Source: JASHVB01 sp963762885
GTDB taxonomy: Bacteria > Pseudomonadota > Alphaproteobacteria > Acetobacterales > Acetobacteraceae
Assembly: GCA_963762885.1 (NCBI GenBank)
Contig: CAVXNH010000070.1
Coordinates: 122,291 to 186,290 of the forward strand
DNA: 64,000 nt
Direction of reading: 5' to 3'
Each line of letters starts with the position of its first letter. Within the stretch, counting starts at the first letter, position 1. Below the pieces are notes generated by a model. That model saw only the letters and a list, made by a program, of their open reading frames with translations. It was not told where the DNA came from and did not search any database. This document shows, in pieces, positions 40,308-47,953 of this stretch. The translations under genes were made by a program, and so were the position numbers.

Positions 40308-40546
40308 TCGGCGCGGTCGTGGTGCGCTGCCGGCAAAAGCGGCAGATGCGGCCGCGCCCGCGTGGTGGCGTGGCGCGCGAAGATGCAGGCCACCGCAGCC
40401 TCGCCGCTGCGGGCGCATCAGGCGTGGGGCAACGACGGCGCGGCAGGCCGCCGCGTGCGGGCGATGTGCTGGCACATGGCTTGCGTATCGTTGCGCCGAC
40501 CGGGTGCGGTATTCGCAATCGCCCGGAACCCTCATGGAGACACCCC

Positions 40547-41524
40547 GTGCGAGCCATCATCGTCGGCGCAGTGCTGCTCTTGCTCTCCCATTGGCCGGTC
40601 GCGGCGCAAACGCCGGACAAGGTCCATTTCCTGATGGACTGGCTCCCGACCGGCGAACATGCGGCCTATTACGGAGGCTGGCAGCACGGCATCTTCGCCG
40701 CGCACGGCATCGATGTGACGATCACGCGCGGCTACGGCGCGGGCGACACGGTGTCGAAGGTAGCGGCCGGCGCGGCGCAATTCGGCGTGGCCGACCTGGC
40801 GGCGGTAATGACGGCCCGCGCCCGCGGCGGTGCCCCCGTCAAGACGATCATGGCGATCTACACCGCCTCGCCGCACTCGCTGTTCGTGCTCAAGAGCTCC
40901 GGCATCACGACGTTCAAGGGGCTGGAGGGCAAGAAGTCGCCATCACCCCGGGCAACAGCCACAAGCTGCACATTTCCGAGGTGGCCCGGCGCGCCGGCAC
41001 GGATCCCGACAAGATCGTCTGGGTCAACACCGATGCGTCGGCCATGGCGGCGATGCTGATCTCCAAGCGCGTCGATGCGGCGCCGTTCTATGACATCCAC
41101 CAGGTCACTACGTGAACAAGGCGGCGCAACAGGCCGGCGAGGAGATCGTCGCGTTGCCGTTCGTCTGTACCGGCTTCACCATCTACGCGGTGTCGATCAT
41201 GACCACCGACGACATGATCGCGAAGAACCCGACCTGGTGCGGCGCTTCCTGGCGTCGGTGGAAGAGTCCTTTGCCTGGGCGCGCCAAATCCAACCGAGGC
41301 CTGCGAATTGCACCGGCAACGCAATCCGGAAGTGGAGCAAGACGATTGCGAGCACTCGCTGGCGAAGGTGATGGAGTATGTGTTCAATCCCAGTCAGGAG
41401 AAGGCCGGCACCGGCCGCTTCGACCCGGACCGGTTGGCGTTCACCTGGAAGGTGGTGTCGGAGGCCCAGCAGCTCGATCCTTCGTGGGACTATCACCAGG
41501 CGATCGACACGAGTTCTCCCGTGA
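40547..41524 (+). CDS. ABC transporter substrate-binding protein, NMT1/THI5-like, frameshifted
   Basis: A periplasmic binding protein of about 325 residues. GTG start at 40,547; signal peptide IIVGAVLLLLSHWPVAAQ. Family blocks are VHFLMDWLPTGEHAAYYGGW, QHGIFAAHGIDVTITRGYG, AGAAQFGVADLAAV and MEYVFNPSQEK. At least four indels (near 40,935, 41,105, 41,235 and 41,290) break it, and the end near 41,524 is also uncertain. NMT1-like proteins bind thiamine-type pyrimidines, riboflavin precursors, taurine or similar. The ATPase, permease and amidohydrolase genes follow, so the imported ligand is probably hydrolysed by the latter. Confidence 0.75.
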
Positions 41525-41560
41525 TGCGATGGGGATCCGGCGCTGGTTTCAATAAAAAGC

Positions 41561-41600
41561 CTCCCCCTCCCCCAACCCCCTCCACAAGGGGAGGGGGGAG
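41561..41600. repeat. C-rich/G-rich hairpin
   Basis: CTCCCCCTCCCCC and, inverted, GGGGAGGGGGGAG form a stable stem around ACCCCCTCCACAA. It lies between the binding-protein end and the ATPase start, so it may reduce read-through from the binding-protein gene. Confidence 0.6.
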
Positions 41601-41630
41601 CATTCTTCTCTTTCCCACTTCTGACCCCCG

Positions 41631-42392
41631 ATGATCGCCCTGCAAGCAGTTTCGAAGCGCTTCGCCACGCGCGATCGCCAGGGGCTGCTGGCGCTGGACG
41701 ACGTGTCGCTCACCATCGAGGACGGCACCTTCGTCGCCCTGATCGGTCCCTCCGGCTGCGGCAAATCGACCCTGCTCCGCCTCGTGAACGGACTGCTCCC
41801 ACTCAGCGGCGGCCGCATCGAGATCGGCGGCGTGCCGGTGCAGGGACCACGCGACGACATGGCGATGGTGTTCCAGTCGCCGGTGCTGATGCCGTGGGCG
41901 ACCGTGCTGCAAAACGTCACCTTCCCGTTGCGCCTGAAGCGGCAATGCGGTCCCGCCGACGTGCGGCGCGCGCGCGACTTGCTGGCGAAAGTCGGCCTCA
42001 CCGGGTTCGAGCAATCGCGGCCGCACGAACTCTCCGGCGGCATGCAACAGCGCGTGGCGATCTGCCGCGCTTTGGTGCAGCAGCCGAGGGTTCTGCTGAT
42101 GGACGAACCGTTCGGTGCCCTTGATGCGCTGACCCGCGAGGAACTGAGCCTCGAACTGCTGTCGATCTTCGCCGGATCGGGCATGACGGTGCTGTTCGTC
42201 ACCCACTCGATCCCCGAGGCGGTGTTGCTGGCCGATCGCGTGGTGACGCTATCCGCGCGCCCGGGGCGGATCAGCGACATCATGCCGGTACCGCTGCCCC
42301 GCCCGCGCGACTTCGCCCAGGAAGCGCTGCCGGAGTTCCAGGCCTGCACGCGCCACCTGCGGGCGCTGATTTTTCGCCGGGCCGCGGCATGA
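41631..42392 (+). CDS. ABC transporter ATP-binding protein (SsuB/TauB-like)
   Basis: An intact 253-residue ATPase. Walker A LIGPSGCGKSTLLRLV, Q loop MVFQSPVLMPW, signature LSGGMQQRVAICRAL, Walker B VLLMDEPFGALDAL, switch histidine LFVTHSIPEAV. Its sequence is of the nitrate/sulfonate/taurine/thiamine-pyrimidine group, which agrees with an NMT1-type binding protein. It overlaps the permease start by ATGA. Confidence 0.92.
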   Translation: MIALQAVSKRFATRDRQGLLALDDVSLTIEDGTFVALIGPSGCGKSTLLRLVNGLLPLSGGRIEIGGVPVQGPRDDMAMVFQSPVLMPWATVLQNVTFPLRLKRQCGPADVRRARDLLAKVGLTGFEQSRPHELSGGMQQRVAICRALVQQPRVLLMDEPFGALDALTREELSLELLSIFAGSGMTVLFVTHSIPEAVLLADRVVTLSARPGRISDIMPVPLPRPRDFAQEALPEFQACTRHLRALIFRRAAA

Positions 42393-43165
42393 AGCGCGGT
42401 GCCGGCAGCGCCGCCATCCCGCTCGCCAGCGTGGTGGTTTTGCTGGTGCTGTGGGAGATCCTGGTGCGCGGCCTGGGCATACCGGAGTACATCCTGCCGG
42501 CGCCGTCCAGTATCTGGCGCGGCACGCTTGCAGCCGGCCCATCGGTCCTGCATCAGACCGCCGCGACGCTCGTCACCATTCTGCTCGGTTTTGCCGCGTC
42601 CATTGCGGTCAGCCTGCCGCTGGCGCTGCTGATAGCGTCGTCCCGCGTCGTCGGGACGGCGATCTATCCGCTGCTGGTGCTGACGCAGTCGGTGCCCAAG
42701 GTGGCGCTGGCGCCGATCCTGCTGGTGGCGTTGGGCTCGGGTGAATTGCCCCGCGTCATCGTCACCTTCCTGGTGGCGTTCTTCCCGCTGGTGGTGTCGT
42801 CGGTGACCGGACTGCTCTCCACGCCGCCCGAGTTGCTTGAAATGGCGCGCGCCTGCCGGGCCTCGCGCTTGCAGGAACTGCTGCGCATCCGCCTGCCCTT
42901 CGCCATCCCGTTCGTGCTGGCCGGCATGAAAGTGGCGATCGCGCTGTGCGTGGTCGGCGCGGTGGTAGCCGAGTTCGTCGGCGCCGATAGCGGACTGGGT
43001 TACCTGATCCAGACCTCGATGGCATTCTTCAAAGTGCCGCTGGCGTTCGGCGCGATGCTGATCCTCGCCGCGCTCGGCATTGTATTGTTCCAACTGGTGG
43101 ACTGGTTCGAACGCCTGGCCTTTCCCTGGGCGGATCGCGATACGCAGGCCGGACATAACAGGTGA
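42389..43165 (+). CDS. ABC transporter permease (SsuC/TauC-like)
   Basis: An intact 258-residue permease with about six TM helices (ASVVVLLVLWEILV, LVTILLGFAASIAVSLPLAL, VIVTFLVAFFPLVVSSVTGL, LILAALGIVLFQLVDW). The ATPase-contact loop is ELLEMARACRASRLQELLRI. It works with the preceding ATPase and binding protein. The next gene begins three bases after its stop. Confidence 0.92.
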   Translation: MKRGAGSAAIPLASVVVLLVLWEILVRGLGIPEYILPAPSSIWRGTLAAGPSVLHQTAATLVTILLGFAASIAVSLPLALLIASSRVVGTAIYPLLVLTQSVPKVALAPILLVALGSGELPRVIVTFLVAFFPLVVSSVTGLLSTPPELLEMARACRASRLQELLRIRLPFAIPFVLAGMKVAIALCVVGAVVAEFVGADSGLGYLIQTSMAFFKVPLAFGAMLILAALGIVLFQLVDWFERLAFPWADRDTQAGHNR

Positions 43166-43168
43166 CGC

Positions 43169-44663
43169 ATGGCAAAGACCCAACAGATCATCCGCGGAGC
43201 TCTGCTGACCGACCCGGCGCTGCGGCGCGCCCAGCCGGCGGACATCCTGGTCATTGACGGGGTGATCGCGGCGATCGGCCCGCCCGGCCTCGACGCTCCG
43301 GAAGGTGCTGTGCCGTTCGATGCGGCGAACACCCTCGTGCATCCGGGGCTGATCAACGCCCACATGCACTCGCATGGCGGGCTGGGGCGCGGGCAGGGCG
43401 ACAAATGGACGCTGGAGCTGCTGCTGGCGGCCGCCCCGTGGCTCGGCGGCGGCCGGGCGCTGGCCGACAAGAAGCTGTCGGCGACGATCTGCGCCGCCGA
43501 AATGCTGCTGAAGGGCTGCACCGCCGCCTACGACCTGTTCGTCGAGTTCCCGCTGCCGACCCGGGAGGGCATGGACGCCGCCGCCGAGGCCTACGCCGAG
43601 GTCGGGATGCGCGCGGTCATCGCCCCGATGGTCGCGGACCTGTCGTTCTACCAGGCGATCCCCGGCTTGCTCGATGCCCTGCCGGACGCACTGCGCCGAG
43701 CCGCCGAACTCGCTGCGTCCCGGTGACGGCGCCGCGTGCCTCGCCGCCATCGAGGACATCGCCCGCCACTGGTCCTGGAACTACGCTGGCATCACGCTTG
43801 GCGTGGCGCCGACCATCCCGCACCACTGCACCGAGGGTTTCGTCTGCGGCTGCGCTGGGATCGCGCGGGCGAACGGGCTGCGGCTGCATACTCATGTGGG
43901 CGAGAGCAAGGTGCAGGCGGTCGCGGGGTTGCGGCTGTACGGCCGCACCCTGCTGCAACAGATGGACCATTGGGGGCTGGTCGGTCCGGACTTCACCGCC
44001 GCGCACGGGGTGTGGCTGGACGATGCCGACATGACGCTGATGGCGGAGAAGGGCGCCAGCGTGGCGCACAACCCGGGCAGCAACATGCGGCTGGGCAACG
44101 GGATGTTCCCGCTGCGGCGGGCGCTGGACCTGGGGGTGACGGTTGGCCTCGGCACTGACGGGGCGAATTGCTCCGACAACCAGAACATGTACGAGGCGAT
44201 GCGCTACGCCTCGATGGTGTCGAAGGTGCAGTCGCCACGCCTCGAGGAGTGGGCCGGGGTCGAGGACGTCTATCGCGCCGCCACTTCCGGCAGCGCTCAG
44301 GCACTGGGGTTCGGCGACGCGGGGGAAATCCGGGTGGGTGCGAAGGCCGACCTCGTGTTCCTGGACCTGCACGCCATCAACTGGATTCCCCACAACTGGA
44401 CGGTCAACCAGTTGGTGCACGCCGAGGACGCGACGTCGGTGCGCCACGTGATGGTGGGCGGCCGTCAGGTGGTGCGCGACCGCACGCTGACCACGGTGGA
44501 CCTGCCGCGACTGGCGCGCGAGGCGGAGGCGGCGCGTGAGCGGCTGGAGGCGGCGAACGCCGGGGTGAAGGCGCTGACCGAGCAATTGTCGGTCGTGGTG
44601 GGCAGCTTCTGTCCTGGCCTGGCGGCGGCGCCGTATCATGTGAGGCGGTATCTCCGCGAGTGA
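43169..44663 (+). CDS. Amidohydrolase, cytosine deaminase/TRZ-ATZ-like, frameshifted
   Basis: A metal-dependent deaminase or hydrolase of about 497 residues. Metal ligands: HPGLINAHMHSHGG (HxH), HTHVGESK, the histidine in AAHGVWLDD and the aspartate in GLGTDGANCSDN. One indel near 43,718 joins the two parts (ELAASRPGDGAACLAAIED). The C-terminal beta-sandwich region reads GAKADLVFLDLHAINW. The group deaminates or dechlorinates nitrogen heterocycles, or hydrolyses methylthioadenosine. Placement at the end of the ABC importer operon suggests that it acts on the imported heterocycle. Confidence 0.85.
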
Positions 44664-44679
44664 CTGGCAGCCACCGCCT

Positions 44680-44715
44680 GTCATTGCGAGCCGCGCAGCG
44701 GCGAAGCAATCTCCA
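44680..44715. repeat. REP-like half element
   Basis: GTCATTGCGAGCCGCGCAGC followed by GGCGAAGCAATCTCC, same family as 11,811 and 52,499, without a full inverted partner. Confidence 0.7.
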
Positions 44716-44834
44716 GCCTGAGGAGCCCTGCCTTCGCAAATGCGCCGAACATCCGGCCGGGTCCGCCCAGCAGATCGTATCGGTACCGTGCGTCCAACAA
44801 GACACCACTTTCTCCCCTTGCCGACGGCGTGAAC

Positions 44835-46022
44835 ATGGCTGCACCGGCCTCCCTCCGAGCGATGCCGATCGCGCCGCTCGCCGCCACGCTGGCGGTGCAG
44901 ACGCTGGCGACCACGGCGCTGTTCTCGCTGCCGGCGATCGCTCCGGCGGTGGCCGCGTCGCTGCACGTGAACGGCGAGCTGGTCGGCGGCTTCGTGGCGA
45001 CCGCGTACGGCACCGGGATCGTCTCGGCGCTGCTCTCGCCCGGGCTGATCCGGCGGTATGGCGGCGTGCGCGCGACCCAGGCGGTGCTGTTGGCGGCTGT
45101 CGGCATGGTGCTGATCGCCGCGACCGGGCACCTGGTGTCGCTGGCGCTGGCGGCGGTGGTGCTGGGGCTGGGCTATGGCGCGGCGGCGCCCGCCAGCACG
45201 CACCTGCTGGTGCCGCAGACGCCGCGGTCGGTGTTCAACATGGTGATGTCGCTGCGGCAGATCGGAGTGCCGCTCGGCGGGGTGCTGGGGGCGCTGATCC
45301 TGCCGCCTCTGGCGCTGGCGATCGGATGGCGGCTGGCTCTGCTGACCGAGTTGGGGCCCCTGCTGCTGTTGCTCGGGCTGATGGAGCTGCCGCGGAAGCG
45401 CTGGGACGCCGATCGCGACCCGCACGCCCATGTCCTCGGCCGCACGTTGCTGGCGCCGTTCGCCCTGCTGCGCGACCCGAGGATCCGCCGGCTGTCGGTG
45501 GCCAGCTTCGTCTACTCCGGCATGCAACTCTGCTTCGTGGCGTTCATGACGGTGCAACTGACCACGACCGGAGGCTTCGACCTGGTCAGTGCCGGCCGCA
45601 TGCTGGCGGTGTATCAGGTGGCCGGCACGGTGAGCAGGCCGGTGTGGGGCTGGGTTGCCGACAAGTTGCTGTCGCCCAGCCGCACGCTGGCGCTGCATGG
45701 CGTCGGCATGGCGGTGGCCGCGGCGGCGGCCGGCCAGATCGGGCCGCGATGGCCGGGCTGGGCAGTACTGGCCGTGGCGGTAGCGGCCGGCTGCACCGCC
45801 GGCGGCTACACCGGCGTGGCCTATGCCGACTACGCCGCGCTCGGCGGCCTGCGGCGCACCGAGGCGACCGGGCTCGGCACCGCCATCATGTTCGCCGCGG
45901 TCATGCTGATCCCGCCCAGCTTCGGCGTCGCGGTCACCGCGGTGGGCGGCTACGCCGCCCCAGATATCGCCCTGGCGGTCCTGGCGGCGATCAGCGCGGC
46001 CTTGCTCTGGCGGGGGCCGTGA
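44835..46022 (+). CDS. MFS transporter
   Basis: An intact 395-residue major facilitator with 12 predicted TM helices. Start ATG 44,835 (a GTG lies two codons upstream). Loop motifs are SPGLIRRYGGVRAT between TM2 and TM3 and WGWVADKLLSPSRTL between TM8 and TM9. The substrate is unknown. The stop codon overlaps the next ATG (TGATG). Confidence 0.88.
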   Translation: MAAPASLRAMPIAPLAATLAVQTLATTALFSLPAIAPAVAASLHVNGELVGGFVATAYGTGIVSALLSPGLIRRYGGVRATQAVLLAAVGMVLIAATGHLVSLALAAVVLGLGYGAAAPASTHLLVPQTPRSVFNMVMSLRQIGVPLGGVLGALILPPLALAIGWRLALLTELGPLLLLLGLMELPRKRWDADRDPHAHVLGRTLLAPFALLRDPRIRRLSVASFVYSGMQLCFVAFMTVQLTTTGGFDLVSAGRMLAVYQVAGTVSRPVWGWVADKLLSPSRTLALHGVGMAVAAAAAGQIGPRWPGWAVLAVAVAAGCTAGGYTGVAYADYAALGGLRRTEATGLGTAIMFAAVMLIPPSFGVAVTAVGGYAAPDIALAVLAAISAALLWRGP

Positions 46023-46594
46023 TGGGCCGGAAGCCGCGCGGCCTGACCAAGTCCGACAGCGCCGCCTGGGAGGCTTACGCTGCCCGGATCGCGCCTCTGC
46101 GTGGGCAGGGGGCGGCGGGCCGGTCCGCGCTTCCGAGCCAGCCCGCACCGGCGGCCCTGTCGGTGCCAGCCCCCCAGCCGGAGACGCCGGCGCCGGCCGC
46201 CATCCTCCCGCCGCGGCCCGCGCCGCCGCCGGCAGCGCAGGCGGTGCGTCGTCCCCTGACGGTCGGCGACGCACCGGGTGGCCTGGACGGCGCCTCCTGG
46301 CAACGCCTGCGCAGCGGCAAATTCTCCCCCGAGCGCACGCTCGATCTGCACGGCCTTACTGCCCAGCGGTCCTACCACGCGCTGGTAGCGTTCCTGCGCG
46401 CCGCCCATTCCGACCGGCTCCGTTGTGTCGAGGTGATCACCGGGCGTGGCAGCGGCGGCGAGACCGGCGTGCTGCGCCGGGAGCTGCCGATGTGGCTGAA
46501 CCGCCCGGACATCCGCCCGCTTGTGCTGGCCGCCGCCCATCCCCACGCAGCCAACCCGGGCGCGGTGCGGCTGCTGCTGCGGCGGACGCGGTAG
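46022..46594 (+). CDS. Smr domain protein
   Basis: An intact 190-residue protein. The N-terminal half is basic and then Pro/Ala-rich. The C-terminal Smr (MutS2-like) domain has the DLHGLT motif (ERTLDLHGLTAQRSYHAL) and ITGRGSGGETGVLRRELPMW. Smr domains are nucleases acting on branched DNA or on RNA at stalled ribosomes. Coupled to the MFS gene. Its 3' end is repeated at about 47,373. Confidence 0.88.
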   Translation: MGRKPRGLTKSDSAAWEAYAARIAPLRGQGAAGRSALPSQPAPAALSVPAPQPETPAPAAILPPRPAPPPAAQAVRRPLTVGDAPGGLDGASWQRLRSGKFSPERTLDLHGLTAQRSYHALVAFLRAAHSDRLRCVEVITGRGSGGETGVLRRELPMWLNRPDIRPLVLAAAHPHAANPGAVRLLLRRTR

Positions 46595-46626
46595 TGCCGA
46601 AATCGCCACGAACAACCCGCTGACGA
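46572..46626. repeat. Left copy of a direct repeat flanking mazEF
   Basis: The last codons of the smr gene and the following 28 bases (through GCCACGAACAACCCGCTGACGA) recur, with about 75% identity by eye, at 47,373-47,425. Confidence 0.5.
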
Positions 46627-46652
46627 GGGATGCGCGGCAGTGTGGCAAGCCG

Positions 46653-47012
46653 TTACCGTGTTGCAGCAGGTGATTCTCCGATTCCAAGGACGAGCGCAAT
46701 CCGACCAGTGATCGCCTCAAGCGTCGCCACGTCGAGGTTGCCGATGATCTCGCCCATATTCTCTGCGCGGATGGTTTGTGGCCAATCCACTATAGCGAAG
46801 GACGTAACCTGCAGGCCATTCTCCGGCGTCGGCACCACAGGCAGACGGAGATCGGGCGCCGCGTGAGGCGTGGTCGTGAGCGGGACTATGGTCGCGTAAG
46901 GCAGACGTGTCAGCGCGTCGGACCGCACCACGACAGCAGGCCGTGCCTTGTCGCCCGGAAGCCGAACCAGGACCACCATGCCACGTCGCAGCCGATCTGG
47001 CTCTACCGCCAT
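46653..47012 (-). CDS. MazF/PemK-like endoribonuclease toxin
   Basis: An intact 119-residue toxin. It begins with the family pattern RRGMVVLVRLPGDKARPAVV (the usual RPVVV-type strand), then ATIVPLTTTPHAAPDLRLPV, TSFAIVDWPQTIRAENMGEI and VALVLGI-type end (RIALVLGIG). It cleaves mRNA when not bound by its antitoxin. It overlaps the antitoxin gene by ten bases. Confidence 0.9.
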   Translation of the reverse strand: MAVEPDRLRRGMVVLVRLPGDKARPAVVVRSDALTRLPYATIVPLTTTPHAAPDLRLPVVPTPENGLQVTSFAIVDWPQTIRAENMGEIIGNLDVATLEAITGRIALVLGIGESPAATR

Positions 47013-47236
47013 CCCGGCATGTGCATGAATGCGTCCGCAAGCCCTGCCGCTGCGTCGGCTTCACCTTCTGTGGCCGGGAGCGCGGTAAGCTCATTGCAGG
47101 CAGCCGTCACCCGCTCGCGATAAGCCGCGTTGCGGAGGTCCGGCACCCAGACGGTAACCGCGCGCAAACCGGGAGCCCGCCGCCGCTTGCGGGCCTGCGA
47201 AACATTTTGCGCGCTTGTCGATGTGGTACGGGCCAT
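47003..47236 (-). CDS. MazE-family antitoxin (DUF3018-like)
   Basis: An intact 77-residue antitoxin from ATG 47,236. A basic N-terminus (RKRRRAPGLRAVTVWVPDLR) is typical for this antitoxin group, followed by a helical acidic toxin-binding tail (TEGEADAAAGLADAFMHM). The first gene of the pair, as expected. Confidence 0.85.
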   Translation of the reverse strand: MARTTSTSAQNVSQARKRRRAPGLRAVTVWVPDLRNAAYRERVTAACNELTALPATEGEADAAAGLADAFMHMPGWR

Positions 47237-47372
47237 GGCGCCATAAGTAACGCGCGGGGTGGGCGGGTCAAGGCTGCCACCGGTGCTGCCCGGGCAACCG
47301 CTGCGGCTTGTCGCTTGCGCGCCGATTATATTACTTGTACGGAATAGCGGGGCGTGCCTTGCCCGGCACGGT

Positions 47373-47425
47373 ACTGCTGCTGCGGACACGGTAATGCCGG
47401 GATTGCCACGAACGCCCGGTTACGA
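47373..47425. repeat. Right copy of the direct repeat flanking mazEF
   Basis: CTGCTGCTGCGGACACGGTA then ATGCCGGGATTGCCACGAAC. In frame it still reads like the smr C-terminus (VLLLRTR-stop). It runs into the hppA-like remnant. Confidence 0.5.
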
Positions 47426-47560
47426 TGTTGCCCGGCCGCATGCCGCCCAACGCGGCAAAATCGGCGGCGCGGCCGGCAGCGATATGGATCGCCACCGCAG
47501 GCACGATCAGCGCGTAGGTCGCCAGCAGCGCGCACCACGTCGGCATTGTTCGCCCGCGGC
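47400..47560 (-). pseudogene. Diverged fragment similar to the hppA 3' region
   Basis: On the minus strand this reads VAIHIAAGRAADFAALGGM and then PGNIVTG, against VVIDIIAGRAAAFASLGAM and LGTIVTG in the HppA gene next door. The DNA aligns with 48,181-48,330 at roughly 65-70% identity by eye, without large gaps. It therefore looks like a decayed partial copy of hppA. The rest of 47,237-47,761 shows no other gene. Confidence 0.45.
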
Positions 47561-47761
47561 GTGGCACGATTGGCCCAACTGCTGCCGGCGAGCGATCGAC
47601 GGTCCGGCCCGGGCGACGGTGCTGGGGAGCAGCACGTATCGTGGCGTGATAAGCCCGGCGGACCCATCGGACAGGCCGTGGCCCGAAGACGGCGCGCAGA
47701 GCACACGCCTAATAGCACCAAGCCCGCGTTGCCGCGCACATGGATCATTCATATTAGACGA

Positions 47762-47935
47762 ATGACTGGTATCCTCGGGGCCTGGGCGATGCGGGTGTCA
47801 ACAGCGGACTTCATCAGGAAACACGGCGATTTCGCCGACAAGGCACTGACCGAGCCGGTGACAATCACGAAGAATGGTCGTGACCGGCTGACGCAGACGG
47901 CCCCGGACCGAAGCCCGAGGCCGACCCGCGCACAG
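47762..47935 (+). pseudogene. Phd/YefM-type antitoxin remnant
   Basis: From ATG 47,762 the frame reads MRVSTADFIRKHGDFADKAL and TEPVTITKNGRDRL, the N-terminal DNA-binding part of a prevent-host-death antitoxin. The sequence then loses similarity (TQTAPDRSPRP) and runs into the hppA 3' end with no toxin gene. A truncated orphan. Confidence 0.65.
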
Positions 47936-47953
47936 ACGAAATCAAGCCACTGC

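Noticed and set aside
41549..46274. Very long minus-strand frames opposite the importer, amidohydrolase and MFS genes
   Set aside because: High-GC antisense shadows; the opposite strand encodes clear families with normal motifs, and the shadows have none.
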